A DNA stretch of 64,000 nt, taken from Streptomyces sp. CB02959 (GTDB lineage: Bacteria; Actinomycetota; Actinomycetes; Streptomycetales; Streptomycetaceae). Both the position numbers and the translations under genes were made by a program. Positions 23,941 through 32,539 of the stretch are shown here, in pieces. The stretch is taken from NCBI RefSeq assembly GCF_002803155.1, contig NZ_NNBP01000036.1, forward strand, positions 29,343 to 93,342, read 5' to 3'. Under the pieces are notes generated by a model. It was not told where the DNA came from and did no database searches. It saw nothing but the letters and a program-made list of their open reading frames with translations. Every line of letters starts with the position of its first letter. Position 1 is the stretch's first letter.

Positions 23941-24776
23941 CGGGCGCCGCCGCCCAGCCAGTCGAGGTTCTGCCCGGCGGCGCGGCCGTTCGCGCCGACC
24001 AGTTCGAGGAACGCGTTCTGGAGCGAGGGCGCCGCGCCGCGCACCTCGGCGACCGGGCCCTGTGCGCGGATCCGCCCGGCGGCCATCACCGCGACCCAGT
24101 CGCAGAGCGACTCGACCAGCTCCATCACATGGCTGGAGAAGATCACCGTCGCCCCGGAGGAGGTGTAGCGCTCCAGGACGCCGCGGATGGTCTGCGCGGA
24201 CACCGGGTCGACGCCCTCGAAGGGCTCGTCCAGGAAGAGGATCTCCGGGTTGTGCAGCAGCGCGGCGGCCAGCCCGATCTTCTTGCGCATGCCCGTGGAG
24301 TAGTCCACGACGAGCTTGTGCTGCGAGCCGGACAGGTCGAGCACGTCCAGCAGCTGGCCGGCCCGCTTGTCCACCTCGGCGCCCGGAAGGCCGCGCAACC
24401 TGCCTATGTAGGCGAGGAGTTCCCGCCCGGAGAGCCGCTCGAACAGGCGCAGGCCCTCGGGCAGCACACCGATCCGGGACTTGACCGCCACCGGGTCCCG
24501 CCAGACGTCGTGCCCGCCGATCTCGACCAGACCGGAGTCCGGCCGCAGCAGGCCCGTCACCATGGAGAGCGTGGTGGTCTTGCCCGCGCCGTTGGGGCCG
24601 ACCAGGCCGATGAAGTGGCCCGCGGGCAGCGTCAGGTCGATGCCGTGGACCGCGGTCTGCTCACCGAACCTCTTCCACAGGCCCTCGATGCGGACCGCGG
24701 GCGGGCCGCTCACGGCACCGCCCCGGGTCGCGACGGACCCGTCCTGCTCTTGCTTCTTCTCCAGTTCGCCGGCCAC
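23937..24776 (-). CDS. ABC transporter ATP-binding protein
   Basis: 279-residue ABC ATPase. Walker A GPNGAGKTTTLSMVTGLL, signature YSTGMRKKIGLAAALL (variant of LSGGQ), Walker B EILFLDEPFEGVDP and the H-loop FSSHVMELVESL are all present. The extended C terminus ends AAGQNLDWLGGGAR. It is the energising subunit of an ABC-2-like exporter with the overlapping permease. The chosen start is GTG 24776; a slightly later start is possible because the first 15 residues (ELEKKQEQDGSV) are not conserved. Confidence 0.93.
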   Translation of the reverse strand: MAGELEKKQEQDGSVATRGGAVSGPPAVRIEGLWKRFGEQTAVHGIDLTLPAGHFIGLVGPNGAGKTTTLSMVTGLLRPDSGLVEIGGHDVWRDPVAVKSRIGVLPEGLRLFERLSGRELLAYIGRLRGLPGAEVDKRAGQLLDVLDLSGSQHKLVVDYSTGMRKKIGLAAALLHNPEILFLDEPFEGVDPVSAQTIRGVLERYTSSGATVIFSSHVMELVESLCDWVAVMAAGRIRAQGPVAEVRGAAPSLQNAFLELVGANGRAAGQNLDWLGGGAR

Positions 24777-24872
24777 GGCCTGCCCTTCGACGTCCCCGCA
24801 GGGGCCGGGTCGTGGCCCCCGTCCGACATCCCACGATACGGGCAGGCACTGACAAACCGCCTCGGCACCGCG

Positions 24873-25544
24873 TCAGCGGGTGCGAAGTGCCGCCGCGTCG
24901 CACGCGCAGGCATACGCCAGCGGGCTGATGAGCTCTTCCGCGTCCGGCAGCCAGCGGTTGCTGGCGGTGGGGCGGCGCGCCCACTGCACCGCGCCGTGCG
25001 ACCCCACCCGGGTCGGCGGCGCGGCGATGTACTCGCCCTCGCCGCGGCAGATCAGGTCCAGGGCGGCCGGGGCCCAGCCGAGGTTCCGCACCAGGTCGGG
25101 GACCTTCGCGGAGGCACCGGGGAGGACGAGGAAGAGCATCCGGCGGTCGGGGGTGCGGGTCACCGGGCCGAGGGCCACGCCCAGCCGCTCCATCCGGGCC
25201 AGCGCCAGGCAGCCCGCCATCTCGGGAACGTCGAGGGCCTCGAAGGTCCGGCCCGTCGGCAGCAGGATCGAGGCCCGCGGATGCCTGCCCCACATCCGGC
25301 GGACCGCGGTGGCGCTGCCGGTGGCCGTGCCGGCCCAGCCCGGCGCGATCGGATGGGCGCCGGGCTGGGGGCAGTTGACGGTGTCGCACGAGCAGCGCGG
25401 CCGGTCGCCGTCGTGCTCCAGCCATGCGCCGGGGAACACCTCCCAATGGCGCTCCTCCGCGTAACGCACCGCAGTGTCGATGAGTTGCTCGCCGCGCTGC
25501 TTGGGGATCTGCGGGGCTCCTGTGACTCCGATGGTCTCTTCCAC
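24873..25544 (-). CDS. bifunctional DNA primase/polymerase (AEP) family protein, possibly inactive
   Basis: 223 residues resembling the N-terminal prim-pol domain found in actinobacterial and plasmid replication proteins: RYAEERHWEVFPGAWLEHDG, CSCDTVNCPQPGAHP (possible metal-binding knuckle), WGRHPRASILLPTGR and FEALDVPEMAG. The catalytic acidic pair typical of the family (D-x-D) reads FEALDV here, so polymerase activity is doubtful. No helicase domain follows and no replication genes adjoin. GTG 25544 is chosen with AAGGGGAG about 11 bases upstream; TTG/GTG codons at 25571/25568 are alternatives. In Streptomyces such stand-alone proteins are common and of unknown role. Confidence 0.72.
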   Translation of the reverse strand: MEETIGVTGAPQIPKQRGEQLIDTAVRYAEERHWEVFPGAWLEHDGDRPRCSCDTVNCPQPGAHPIAPGWAGTATGSATAVRRMWGRHPRASILLPTGRTFEALDVPEMAGCLALARMERLGVALGPVTRTPDRRMLFLVLPGASAKVPDLVRNLGWAPAALDLICRGEGEYIAAPPTRVGSHGAVQWARRPTASNRWLPDAEELISPLAYACACDAAALRTR

Positions 25545-26018
25545 GGAGATGACAACTCCCCTTGTCACCAAGGGTTACGGCCGAATGGGTGACTGCCCCG
25601 GCGCACCGTTCCAGCACGTGGGGCGCATGGATGCACCAGTGGGGGCGCGTGTGCGGATGGGGCCCGGGGAGCGGGTAGCCACCTGCGTGACGGGCGGAGA
25701 GGCCGCCCGGCGGTCGGTCGCGGAGCACCAGGGGAGCCCTGCGCCGCGACGCCGCGACCGGTGCACGGACACCGCGCGCCACCCTCCTCGTGGACCAGCC
25801 CTTCCCAGTGCGGACTTCAGGACGCCGCGCTCCGCACGACGATGCACGGGCATCGGGCGCATCGCACGTATACCCGGGCATCCACTGCGAAGTGCGTCTC
25901 CCTGGCTCGTACCGCGCATATCCCGGATGTCTCGGATATCCGGGATATGTACGGGGAATTGATCACGAGGACGGCGTTCGCCGGTGAACGCGCAGCAGCA
26001 GTACAGGGGGTACACACC
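25545..26018. other. divergent intergenic region with palindromic operator candidate
   Basis: About 470 bases between the primase-like gene and the TPR regulator. The part 25840-25970 is clearly richer in A/T than the rest and repeats variants of catcgg/atcccgg words, including the 12-bp inverted repeat at 25917-25949. ORFs crossing it look like shadows. Confidence 0.5.
25917..25949. promoter_or_regulatory. 12-bp perfect inverted repeat upstream of the TPR regulator
   Basis: catatcccggat (25917-25928) and atccgggatatg (25938-25949) are exact inverted copies, 9 bases apart, about 70 bases before the regulator's ATG. Such spacing suits a dimeric DNA-binding protein; autoregulation by the gene at 26019 is a guess. 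Confidence 0.55.
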
Positions 26019-27413
26019 ATGGCCGCCAGGCCACTCGTCGCGCGCCAGCCCAATGAACGGCTGCAGGCGCTCATCCAGGAAGCCGGCTGCTCCAACGCGG
26101 GGCTGGCCCGCCGCGTCAACATGTGCGGCGCGGAACACGGCCTCGACCTGCGCTACGACAAGACCTCCGTGGCCCGTTGGCTGCGGGGACAGCAACCACG
26201 GGGCCGTGCGCCGGCCGTCATCGCCGAGGCGCTGGGCCGCAAACTGGGCCGCACGGTCACCATCGACGAGATCGGGATGGCCGACGGGAAGAACCTCGCG
26301 TCCGGGGTGGGGCTGCAGTTCTCGCCGACCGTCCTGGGCGCCATCGAGCAGGTCTGCGAGCTGTGGCGCAGCGACGTCGGGCGGCGGGACTTCCTCAACG
26401 GGTCCACGGTCGCCGCCTCCGCGCTGGTCGAACCCAGCCGGGACTGGCTGATCACCGGGGCGGACAGCCAGGTGTCCCGCAACGCCGGTGCCCGGGTGGG
26501 CGTTTCGGACGTCGCAGCCGTACGGGCCATGACCTCGGCGCTCAGCGAACTGGACCACCGCTTCGGCGCCGGACACGTCCGGCCGGTCGTCGTGCACTAC
26601 CTCAACAGCGTCGTCTCGGGGCTGCTGGCGGGGTCGTACCGCGAGGCGGTGGGGCGGGAACTCTTCGCCGCGGTGGCCCGGTTGACGGAGCTGGGCGGCT
26701 ACATGGCCGTCGACACCGGGCAGCCGGGCCTGGCGCAGCGCTACTACATCCAGGCGCTGCGGCTGGCGCAGGCGGCCGGCGACCGCGGCTACGGCGGCTA
26801 CGTACTGGCCGCCAGCATGAGCCACCTGGCCGCGTCCCTGGGCAATCCGCGGGAGATCGCCCAGCTGGCCCGGGCCGCCCAGGAGGGTGCGCGGGGGCAG
26901 GTCACACCCAGGGCGGAGGCGATGTTCTTCGCCGCGGAGGCGCGCGGCCACGCCCTGTTGGGCGACGCCCGGGCCTTCCAGTCGGTGGCGGGCCGTGCGC
27001 TCTCCGCGATGGAGCGCGCCGACGCGGCCGCCGACACGGGCGACGACCCGGACTGGATCGCCCATTTCGACCCGGCCTACCTCGCCGACGAACTGGCCCA
27101 CTGCCACCGCGACTTGGGGCAGCCGGCCCCGGCCGCGCAGCGCGCGCAGGAGGCGCTGGACGGGCATCCGGTGGGCCGGGCGCGCCGCCGCGCCATCGGG
27201 CTGGTGCTGCTGGCCAGCGCCCAGGTGCAGCAGCGGGAGGTCGAGTTGGCGTGCCATACGGGGACCCAGGCGATCGAGCTGCTGGGCGGGGTGCGCTCGG
27301 ACCGCGGTGCGGAGTATCTGGAGGACTTCCGGCAACGTCTGGAGCCGTATCAGGACGAACCCGTCGTAAGGGAATTCACCGCACGGATGGAACTCCGCGC
27401 CGCCGCGGCGTGA
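26019..27413 (+). CDS. helix-turn-helix/TPR transcriptional regulator, NsdA-like
   Basis: 464 residues. The N-terminal part (RLQALIQEAGCSNAGLARRV and RYDKTSVARWLRGQQPRGRA) is an XRE-like DNA-binding segment; it is followed by TIDEIGMADGK and a long all-helical tetratricopeptide-like array (for example LAQRYYIQALRLAQAAGDRG, YLADELAHCHRDLGQPAPAA, QEALDGHPVGRARRRAIGL). This arrangement resembles Streptomyces developmental regulators of the NsdA type (family recollection). ATG 26019 has CAGGGGG 9 bases upstream. Monocistronic, with a palindromic site upstream. Role unknown, possibly development or antibiotic control. Confidence 0.8.
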   Translation: MAARPLVARQPNERLQALIQEAGCSNAGLARRVNMCGAEHGLDLRYDKTSVARWLRGQQPRGRAPAVIAEALGRKLGRTVTIDEIGMADGKNLASGVGLQFSPTVLGAIEQVCELWRSDVGRRDFLNGSTVAASALVEPSRDWLITGADSQVSRNAGARVGVSDVAAVRAMTSALSELDHRFGAGHVRPVVVHYLNSVVSGLLAGSYREAVGRELFAAVARLTELGGYMAVDTGQPGLAQRYYIQALRLAQAAGDRGYGGYVLAASMSHLAASLGNPREIAQLARAAQEGARGQVTPRAEAMFFAAEARGHALLGDARAFQSVAGRALSAMERADAAADTGDDPDWIAHFDPAYLADELAHCHRDLGQPAPAAQRAQEALDGHPVGRARRRAIGLVLLASAQVQQREVELACHTGTQAIELLGGVRSDRGAEYLEDFRQRLEPYQDEPVVREFTARMELRAAAA

Positions 27414-27661
27414 CAAACGCCTCAAGAGCCGTGACGACGGAGGCCGGCGAACGGGCGGAAGGAGGAAGGGGCCGAGGCGCTTTCGGCCGTGCGCTGCCGG
27501 GGCGGGCCGGGTTTCCGGCCCGCCCGCCGCACGCTCGACGGCACCGGTGCCGCTCCGGGCCGGGGACCGGGGCGGTGACCAGGACACATGGTCGAACGTT
27601 GCTGCGAACCGGTAGCGTGCAGCCGACGATTCCATAGGTCTGCACGATGGTAGGAGTCCCG

Positions 27662-29458
27662 GTGACGCAGAGCGGACAGGGTCACGAACCGCAGAATTCT
27701 GCGGCCGGCCCGGCCAGGGAGGGCATAGTCATGCCCGCCGGCGGCGGTGACGCATGGGCGCCCGACCAGCAGGCCGCACCCCCCGCCGGGCAGCCGTGGG
27801 GCCAGCCCTGGGGACCCGGCCAGCAGCCGCCGGCGGGCCAGCCCGCCGGCGCGCCGGGCGGGCCGCAGCCCTACGGCCAGGTCCCGGCGCCGGGCTACCC
27901 GGCCGCGCCGCACCCGGCGCAGGCCCCGGCCCCGCAGGGCGCCGCACCGCTCCCGCAGCCCGCCGCGCAGCAGCAGCCGCTGCCGCCGCAGAACCAGGGC
28001 TTCCCGCCGGCGCCCCAGGGGCAGCCGCAGATGCCGCAGATGCCGTCCCAGGCACCCCAGCAGCCGTCCCCGGCGCCCCAGGCGGGCCCGCCGGCCGCCG
28101 GACCGCTGCCGCCGTCCACCACGGACTCCGAGGCGACCGCCGCCATCCCCTTCGGCGGCCGGCCGGACCAGCCCGCGCCCGGCGCCCTGCCGCCGCAGCA
28201 CACCCCGTACGCCGGGCAGCCCCCGGCCGCGTCCGGTGAACTGGTCCGCGCGACCCCGCAGGCCGGCGCCCCGCTGCCGCCCGTCGCGGGCGAGGCCGAC
28301 GCGACCACGCTCCTGCCGCCGATAGCCGGCGGCGCCGGTGTCCCGGGCGCGGCCCCGCTGCCGCCCGAGGCGACCGCCGCCCCGCCGGTCGGTGACGCGG
28401 CCACCCAGATGCTGCGGCCGATCAAGGCCCACCAGGGGCCGCCGCAGCCCGGTCGGCCCATGCCGCAGTCCCAGCCGATGCCCGGCACCAACGGCTCCGA
28501 GGCCACCCAGCTGATCCCGCCGGTCGGCGGTGCCCCCGGCGCCGGGATGCCCACCCCGCCGCCCGGCATGCCGTTCGGCGCCCCGCCCGGTGGGCCCGGG
28601 GACCGGCCCACGCCCGCCGAGTTCGACGGCCTGTTCCGGGACGGACCGGCCGCCCCGGGTGCGGTACCCGCCCCCGACGCCACCGCGCAACTGCCGCGCT
28701 TCGACGACCAGGCCCGCCCGCCGTACGGCCAACAGGCCGGCCCCGGCGGCCCGTTCGTCCCCGGTGGCGGACAGGACCAGTACGCCTCCTACGAGGAGAG
28801 CGGCGGCGGCCGCCGCAAGATCCCCGCGGCCGCGATCGTCGGCGCGATCGTGGTCGCGCTGGCCGGCGTCGGCCTCGGCGTCGGCTGGGCGCTCAGCGGC
28901 GGCGGTGACGACGCCGGCCAGAAGAAGAAGGACCCCGGCACCAGTACGGCCAAGTCGGCCAAGGACGACGCGTCCAAGCCGGCCGGCAGCTCGGCCGACG
29001 ACCCGGCCGCGGGCCAGGCCAAGGCGCTGGACGCGCTGCTCGCGGACAGCAACAACAGCCGTTCCGCGGTGATCAGCGCCGTCCAGAACATCAAGAGCTG
29101 CACCAACCTCGACGGCGCCGCCAACGACCTGCGGTCCGCCGCCGGGCAGCGCAACGACCTGGTCAAGCGGCTCCAGCAGCTCCCCGTGGACAAGGTCCCG
29201 AACAACGCCCAGCTGACCGCCGCGCTGACCAAGGCATGGCAGTCCTCGGCCGCCGCCGACAACCACTACGCGGCCTGGGCCGACAAGGCCGCCGGCAAGG
29301 GCGGCTGCGACAAGGGCCACGCCAAGGGCGGCAAGGAGCCCGCCCAGGGGAACGCGGCCAGCGGCGCGGCCACCCAGGCCAAGCAGCAGGCGGCCGGCCT
29401 GTGGAACCCGGTCGCGCAGAAGTACGGCCTCCGGGAGCACCAGCCCGAGCAGCTGTGA
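27662..29458 (+). CDS. single-pass membrane protein with long Pro/Gln-rich cytoplasmic region and repeated [DE]AT..LPP motifs
   Basis: 598 residues, function unknown. Residues about 30-370 are a Pro/Gln/Ala/Gly-rich disordered region; within it a short threonine motif recurs: EATAAIPF (157), DATTLLPP (213), DAATQMLRP (245), EATQLIPP (280), DATAQLPR (339). One membrane helix follows at about 392-415 (IVGAIVVALAGVGLGVGWAL), preceded by GGGRRK, so the disordered part is cytoplasmic. The outer domain (about 455-598) contains two cysteines and a helical segment (AKALDALLADSNNSRSAVIS). GTG 27662 has GTAGGAG 6 bases upstream. The motifs look like phosphorylation or FHA-binding sites for Ser/Thr kinases; this is inference. 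Confidence 0.75.
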   Translation: MTQSGQGHEPQNSAAGPAREGIVMPAGGGDAWAPDQQAAPPAGQPWGQPWGPGQQPPAGQPAGAPGGPQPYGQVPAPGYPAAPHPAQAPAPQGAAPLPQPAAQQQPLPPQNQGFPPAPQGQPQMPQMPSQAPQQPSPAPQAGPPAAGPLPPSTTDSEATAAIPFGGRPDQPAPGALPPQHTPYAGQPPAASGELVRATPQAGAPLPPVAGEADATTLLPPIAGGAGVPGAAPLPPEATAAPPVGDAATQMLRPIKAHQGPPQPGRPMPQSQPMPGTNGSEATQLIPPVGGAPGAGMPTPPPGMPFGAPPGGPGDRPTPAEFDGLFRDGPAAPGAVPAPDATAQLPRFDDQARPPYGQQAGPGGPFVPGGGQDQYASYEESGGGRRKIPAAAIVGAIVVALAGVGLGVGWALSGGGDDAGQKKKDPGTSTAKSAKDDASKPAGSSADDPAAGQAKALDALLADSNNSRSAVISAVQNIKSCTNLDGAANDLRSAAGQRNDLVKRLQQLPVDKVPNNAQLTAALTKAWQSSAAADNHYAAWADKAAGKGGCDKGHAKGGKEPAQGNAASGAATQAKQQAAGLWNPVAQKYGLREHQPEQL

Positions 29459-29482
29459 GCACCGCGGGCGGCCGCGGGCGGG

Positions 29483-30868
29483 TCAGCTGCCGTCCGTGTG
29501 CCGGCGCTCCAGCGTCCTGGTGACGTCGACGAACCCGTCCTGGGCGGCGACCAGTTCGCCGTGCCGGACGACCTGGTACGTCACGTCCGCGTTGATGATC
29601 CGCGGGAAGTCCGTGACGGCCAGCATGTCGTCGTCGCGCCAGCGCAGCTTGGGCGTCAGGCCGCCGGTGTCGACGGCCTGGTCGCCGCGGTCCAGCGCGG
29701 TCTGCAGGGCGTGCGCGGTGATGTCCGTCACGCCCTTGTCGGCCAGCTGCCGGATCACCGCGTCCAGCACGGTGTAGGCGATCCAGGTCGTCTGGACGCC
29801 CTGGTCGGCCGGGTCCACGCGGTTGTCGTCGAACGCCTCCTGGGTGATCACCCGGCGCATCGGCAGCCACCGCGGATCACCGGGCACCGGGTACCAACCG
29901 GTGACGTCCGCGCCCTCCAGCGGGCCGGAGGCGCCGCCGCCGCGGTCGACCATCGACTGGTCGACGCTGCCCAGGACCGATCCGACCTGCACCTTGGGCC
30001 GGGATTCCTGGAGGCGCCGGAAGGCGTCGAAGAAGGTGTCGGCGTTGTCGCCCAGCGAGGCGGCCACGCAGGAGCCGGTGGCCTCCCCGCCGGCCTTCGC
30101 CGTCCCGTAGACCGCGGGGTCCGCGCCCACCGCGTCCAGGGCGGCGGCCACCTGCGGCGAGTAGTCGGTGGCGGCCTCGGGCGCCTTGACGTCCGCGGCC
30201 CGGTTCCGGCTGCCCCCGGTGCCCGCACCGGCTCCACCGGAGCGGCCCACGCCGCGCCCGCTGCTGAGCCCGGCGTCGAGCAGGCCGGGCATCTGGTCGC
30301 CCTGGATGGTGTCCGGGCGGACCAGCGCCACCCGCCGGCAGTCCGACGCCAACTGGCGGCCGTTCCCGGCCAGGAGGGCGGCCTGGCCGCCGTTGACGGG
30401 GTAGGACAGCGGGCTGGCGAACTCCTCGGCGGAGGCGCCGTACCCGCCGATGAACGGGATGCCCGCCACCTCCAGCGGGGACATGAACGAGCGGCCCCAC
30501 TGGCTGTACGAGCCGACCACCGCGACCGCCCCGGCGTCCACCGCGCGCTGCGCGCACCGCGTGGCCTCCGCCGAGTCGTTGTGCTCGTTGCAGGTGAGGA
30601 CCTTCAGGGGGTGGCCGGCGATCCCGCCGCGGGAGTTGACCCAGCGGGCGTACGCCTGCGCCATGGCCGGCATTCCGGGCATGTTGGTGGTGCGGGTGCC
30701 CTCGGGGGCCCAGGTCATCACCGTGACCGGCTCCTTCTCCCCGGAGCCCGCTCCGGGGAGGGAGCCGCAGCCGGACAGCAGCGACGCGATGACCGCCGTG
30801 CACGCCGCCGCGGTGGTCGCGGAAGCGCGTGGGAAGGGGCGGGGGGAGGAGCGTCGCCGTCCGGTCAT
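29483..30868 (-). CDS. ABC transporter substrate-binding lipoprotein, branched-chain amino acid type
   Basis: 461 residues. Signal with lipobox (SATTAAACTAVIASLLSGCG), then a type I periplasmic-binding fold of the Leu/Ile/Val class: VTVMTWAPEGTRTTNMPGMP, YARWVNSRGGIAGHPLKVL, AVDAGAVAVVGSYSQWGRSF, GIPFIGGYGASAEEF. Ligand unknown, as no permease or ATPase gene adjoins, so it is an orphan receptor. ATG 30868 is preferred since the lipoprotein signal follows directly; the longer open frame adds 17 residues. A Gly/Ala-rich insertion lies at about residues 200-225. Confidence 0.85.
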   Translation of the reverse strand: MTGRRRSSPRPFPRASATTAAACTAVIASLLSGCGSLPGAGSGEKEPVTVMTWAPEGTRTTNMPGMPAMAQAYARWVNSRGGIAGHPLKVLTCNEHNDSAEATRCAQRAVDAGAVAVVGSYSQWGRSFMSPLEVAGIPFIGGYGASAEEFASPLSYPVNGGQAALLAGNGRQLASDCRRVALVRPDTIQGDQMPGLLDAGLSSGRGVGRSGGAGAGTGGSRNRAADVKAPEAATDYSPQVAAALDAVGADPAVYGTAKAGGEATGSCVAASLGDNADTFFDAFRRLQESRPKVQVGSVLGSVDQSMVDRGGGASGPLEGADVTGWYPVPGDPRWLPMRRVITQEAFDDNRVDPADQGVQTTWIAYTVLDAVIRQLADKGVTDITAHALQTALDRGDQAVDTGGLTPKLRWRDDDMLAVTDFPRIINADVTYQVVRHGELVAAQDGFVDVTRTLERRHTDGS

Positions 30869-31039
30869 GGCCCCGCAGCCTGCCGTTCCGGCCGGAACGC
30901 GTGCGTGACATCCGGGCAACGGACGGTGACGTCGCGGTGAACTCCGGGGGGCCGATCGAGATCAATCGGGAGGAACGTACGATCGCATGCTGTGCAAGGT
31001 TCGGAGAAGTCTTCCCGTCGCGGCCGCCGCTCGACCACC

Positions 31040-31498
31040 ATGGGCGGTATGCCGTTCTCTGACATGCCGTGGTGGCGCTGGCGCAGCAACGTGCGCTCCG
31101 CGCTGCACATGCTCTCCGACCCCGTCTTCCAGCAGCACACCTGGCTGGCCGGCCGTCCCGGGTACGGAGACGTCACCGACGCCGTCTACCGGCTCGTCGA
31201 GGACACCTGGCTCGACAACTGGTCCGCCGAGAAGTACGTCGGCACGGTCTTCCGCGACACCCAGGAAGCCCAGCTGGTCGACCTCGCCGTCCTCCGGGTG
31301 CTGCGCATCATGCACCAGGTCGGGGCGGACGCCCCGGTCACCGCCTATATGGAGCACCCCGGCTGGCCCGACGCCGTACGGGCGGCCCGGGAGGCGCACG
31401 TCCACCTGGCCACCGCGGACGGCGAGGACCCGGACACCGCCCCGCACTCCCTCGAAGCGCTGGCCGTCCTGACCGGCGCCCTCCAGCCCCCGGTGTGA
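31040..31498 (+). CDS. SCO4402-family protein, function unknown
   Basis: About 152 residues, small soluble protein conserved among Streptomyces: WWRWRSNVRSALHMLSDPVF, YGDVTDAVYRLVEDTWLDNW, SAEKYVGTVFRDTQEAQLVD, LRVLRIMHQVGADAP. All helical, without a recognised catalytic motif. ATG 31040 and ATG 31049 are both possible and neither has a clear ribosome site. It precedes purU by 57 bases on the same strand, an order I recall from other Streptomyces, so the two may share a transcript. Confidence 0.75.
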   Translation: MGGMPFSDMPWWRWRSNVRSALHMLSDPVFQQHTWLAGRPGYGDVTDAVYRLVEDTWLDNWSAEKYVGTVFRDTQEAQLVDLAVLRVLRIMHQVGADAPVTAYMEHPGWPDAVRAAREAHVHLATADGEDPDTAPHSLEALAVLTGALQPPV

Positions 31499-31555
31499 CC
31501 GCGCCCCGGGCGTCGCGGTTCGACCTGCTCGACGGATATGCGACCCTATGAGGTC

Positions 31556-32446
31556 ATGAGCGAGTCGCAGCCCACCCAGCCCGGTCAGCACGATCACAAC
31601 GATCAGTACGTCCTCACCCTGTCCTGCCCGGACAAGCAGGGGATCGTGCACGCCGTGTCCAGCTATCTGTTCATCACCGGCTGCAACATCGAGGACAGTC
31701 AGCAGTACGGCGACCGGGACTCCGGGCTGTTCTTCATGCGGGTCCACTTCACCGCGGAGGCGCCGATCGACGTCGAGAAGCTGCGGGCCAGCTTCGCGGC
31801 GGTGGGCGACTCCTTCAGCATGGACTGGCAGATCCACCGGGCCGACGAGAAGATGCGGGTCGTCCTGATGGTGTCCAAGTTCGGGCACTGCCTGAACGAC
31901 CTGCTGTTCCGCTCCCGGATCGGGGCGCTGCCGGTCGAGATCGCGGCCGTGGTCTCCAACCACACCGAGTTCGCCGAGCTGGTCGGCTCGTACGGCATCC
32001 CCTTCCAGCACATCCCGGTCACCCGGGACACCAAGGCCCAGGCCGAGGCCCAGCTGCTGGAGCTGGTGGAGAAGGAGCGGGTCGAACTGGTGGTGCTGGC
32101 CCGCTACATGCAGGTCCTCTCCGACGACCTCTGCAAGGCCCTGTCCGGCCGGGTCATCAACATCCACCACTCCTTCCTGCCGAGCTTCAAGGGCGCCCGG
32201 CCCTACCACCAGGCGCACGCCCGCGGCGTCAAGCTCATCGGCGCCACCGCGCACTACGTGACCGCGGACCTCGACGAGGGCCCGATCATCGAGCAGGAGG
32301 TCGAGCGGGTCGGCCACGAGGTCACCCCGGACCAGCTCGTGGCGATCGGCCGCGACGTGGAGTGCCAGGCGCTGGCGCGGGCCGTGAAGTGGCACAGCGA
32401 GCGCCGGGTGCTGCTCAACGGCACCCGGACGGTCGTCTTCGCCTGA
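31556..32446 (+). CDS. purU: formyltetrahydrofolate deformylase
   Basis: Hydrolyses 10-formyl-tetrahydrofolate to formate and tetrahydrofolate, balancing one-carbon pools and feeding purine synthesis. 296 residues, the family size. N-terminal ACT domain (about 16-95; YVLTLSCPDKQGIVHAVSSY) and C-terminal formyltransferase fold with catalytic-type residues in NIHHSFLPSFKGARPYHQAH and GATAHYVTADLDEGPIIEQE. ATG 31556 has TGAGGT 4-5 bases upstream; the open frame extends to 31538 but ACT conservation starts after it. Confidence 0.95.
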   Translation: MSESQPTQPGQHDHNDQYVLTLSCPDKQGIVHAVSSYLFITGCNIEDSQQYGDRDSGLFFMRVHFTAEAPIDVEKLRASFAAVGDSFSMDWQIHRADEKMRVVLMVSKFGHCLNDLLFRSRIGALPVEIAAVVSNHTEFAELVGSYGIPFQHIPVTRDTKAQAEAQLLELVEKERVELVVLARYMQVLSDDLCKALSGRVINIHHSFLPSFKGARPYHQAHARGVKLIGATAHYVTADLDEGPIIEQEVERVGHEVTPDQLVAIGRDVECQALARAVKWHSERRVLLNGTRTVVFA

Positions 32447-32539
32447 CCCGGGCGACCGCCCGCGGCACTCGACCCGGGCGGTCGCGCACGGCCGCGGCGC
32501 GATGCCCCGTGCCGCGGCGGTACGCGGCGGCGGGACGCC

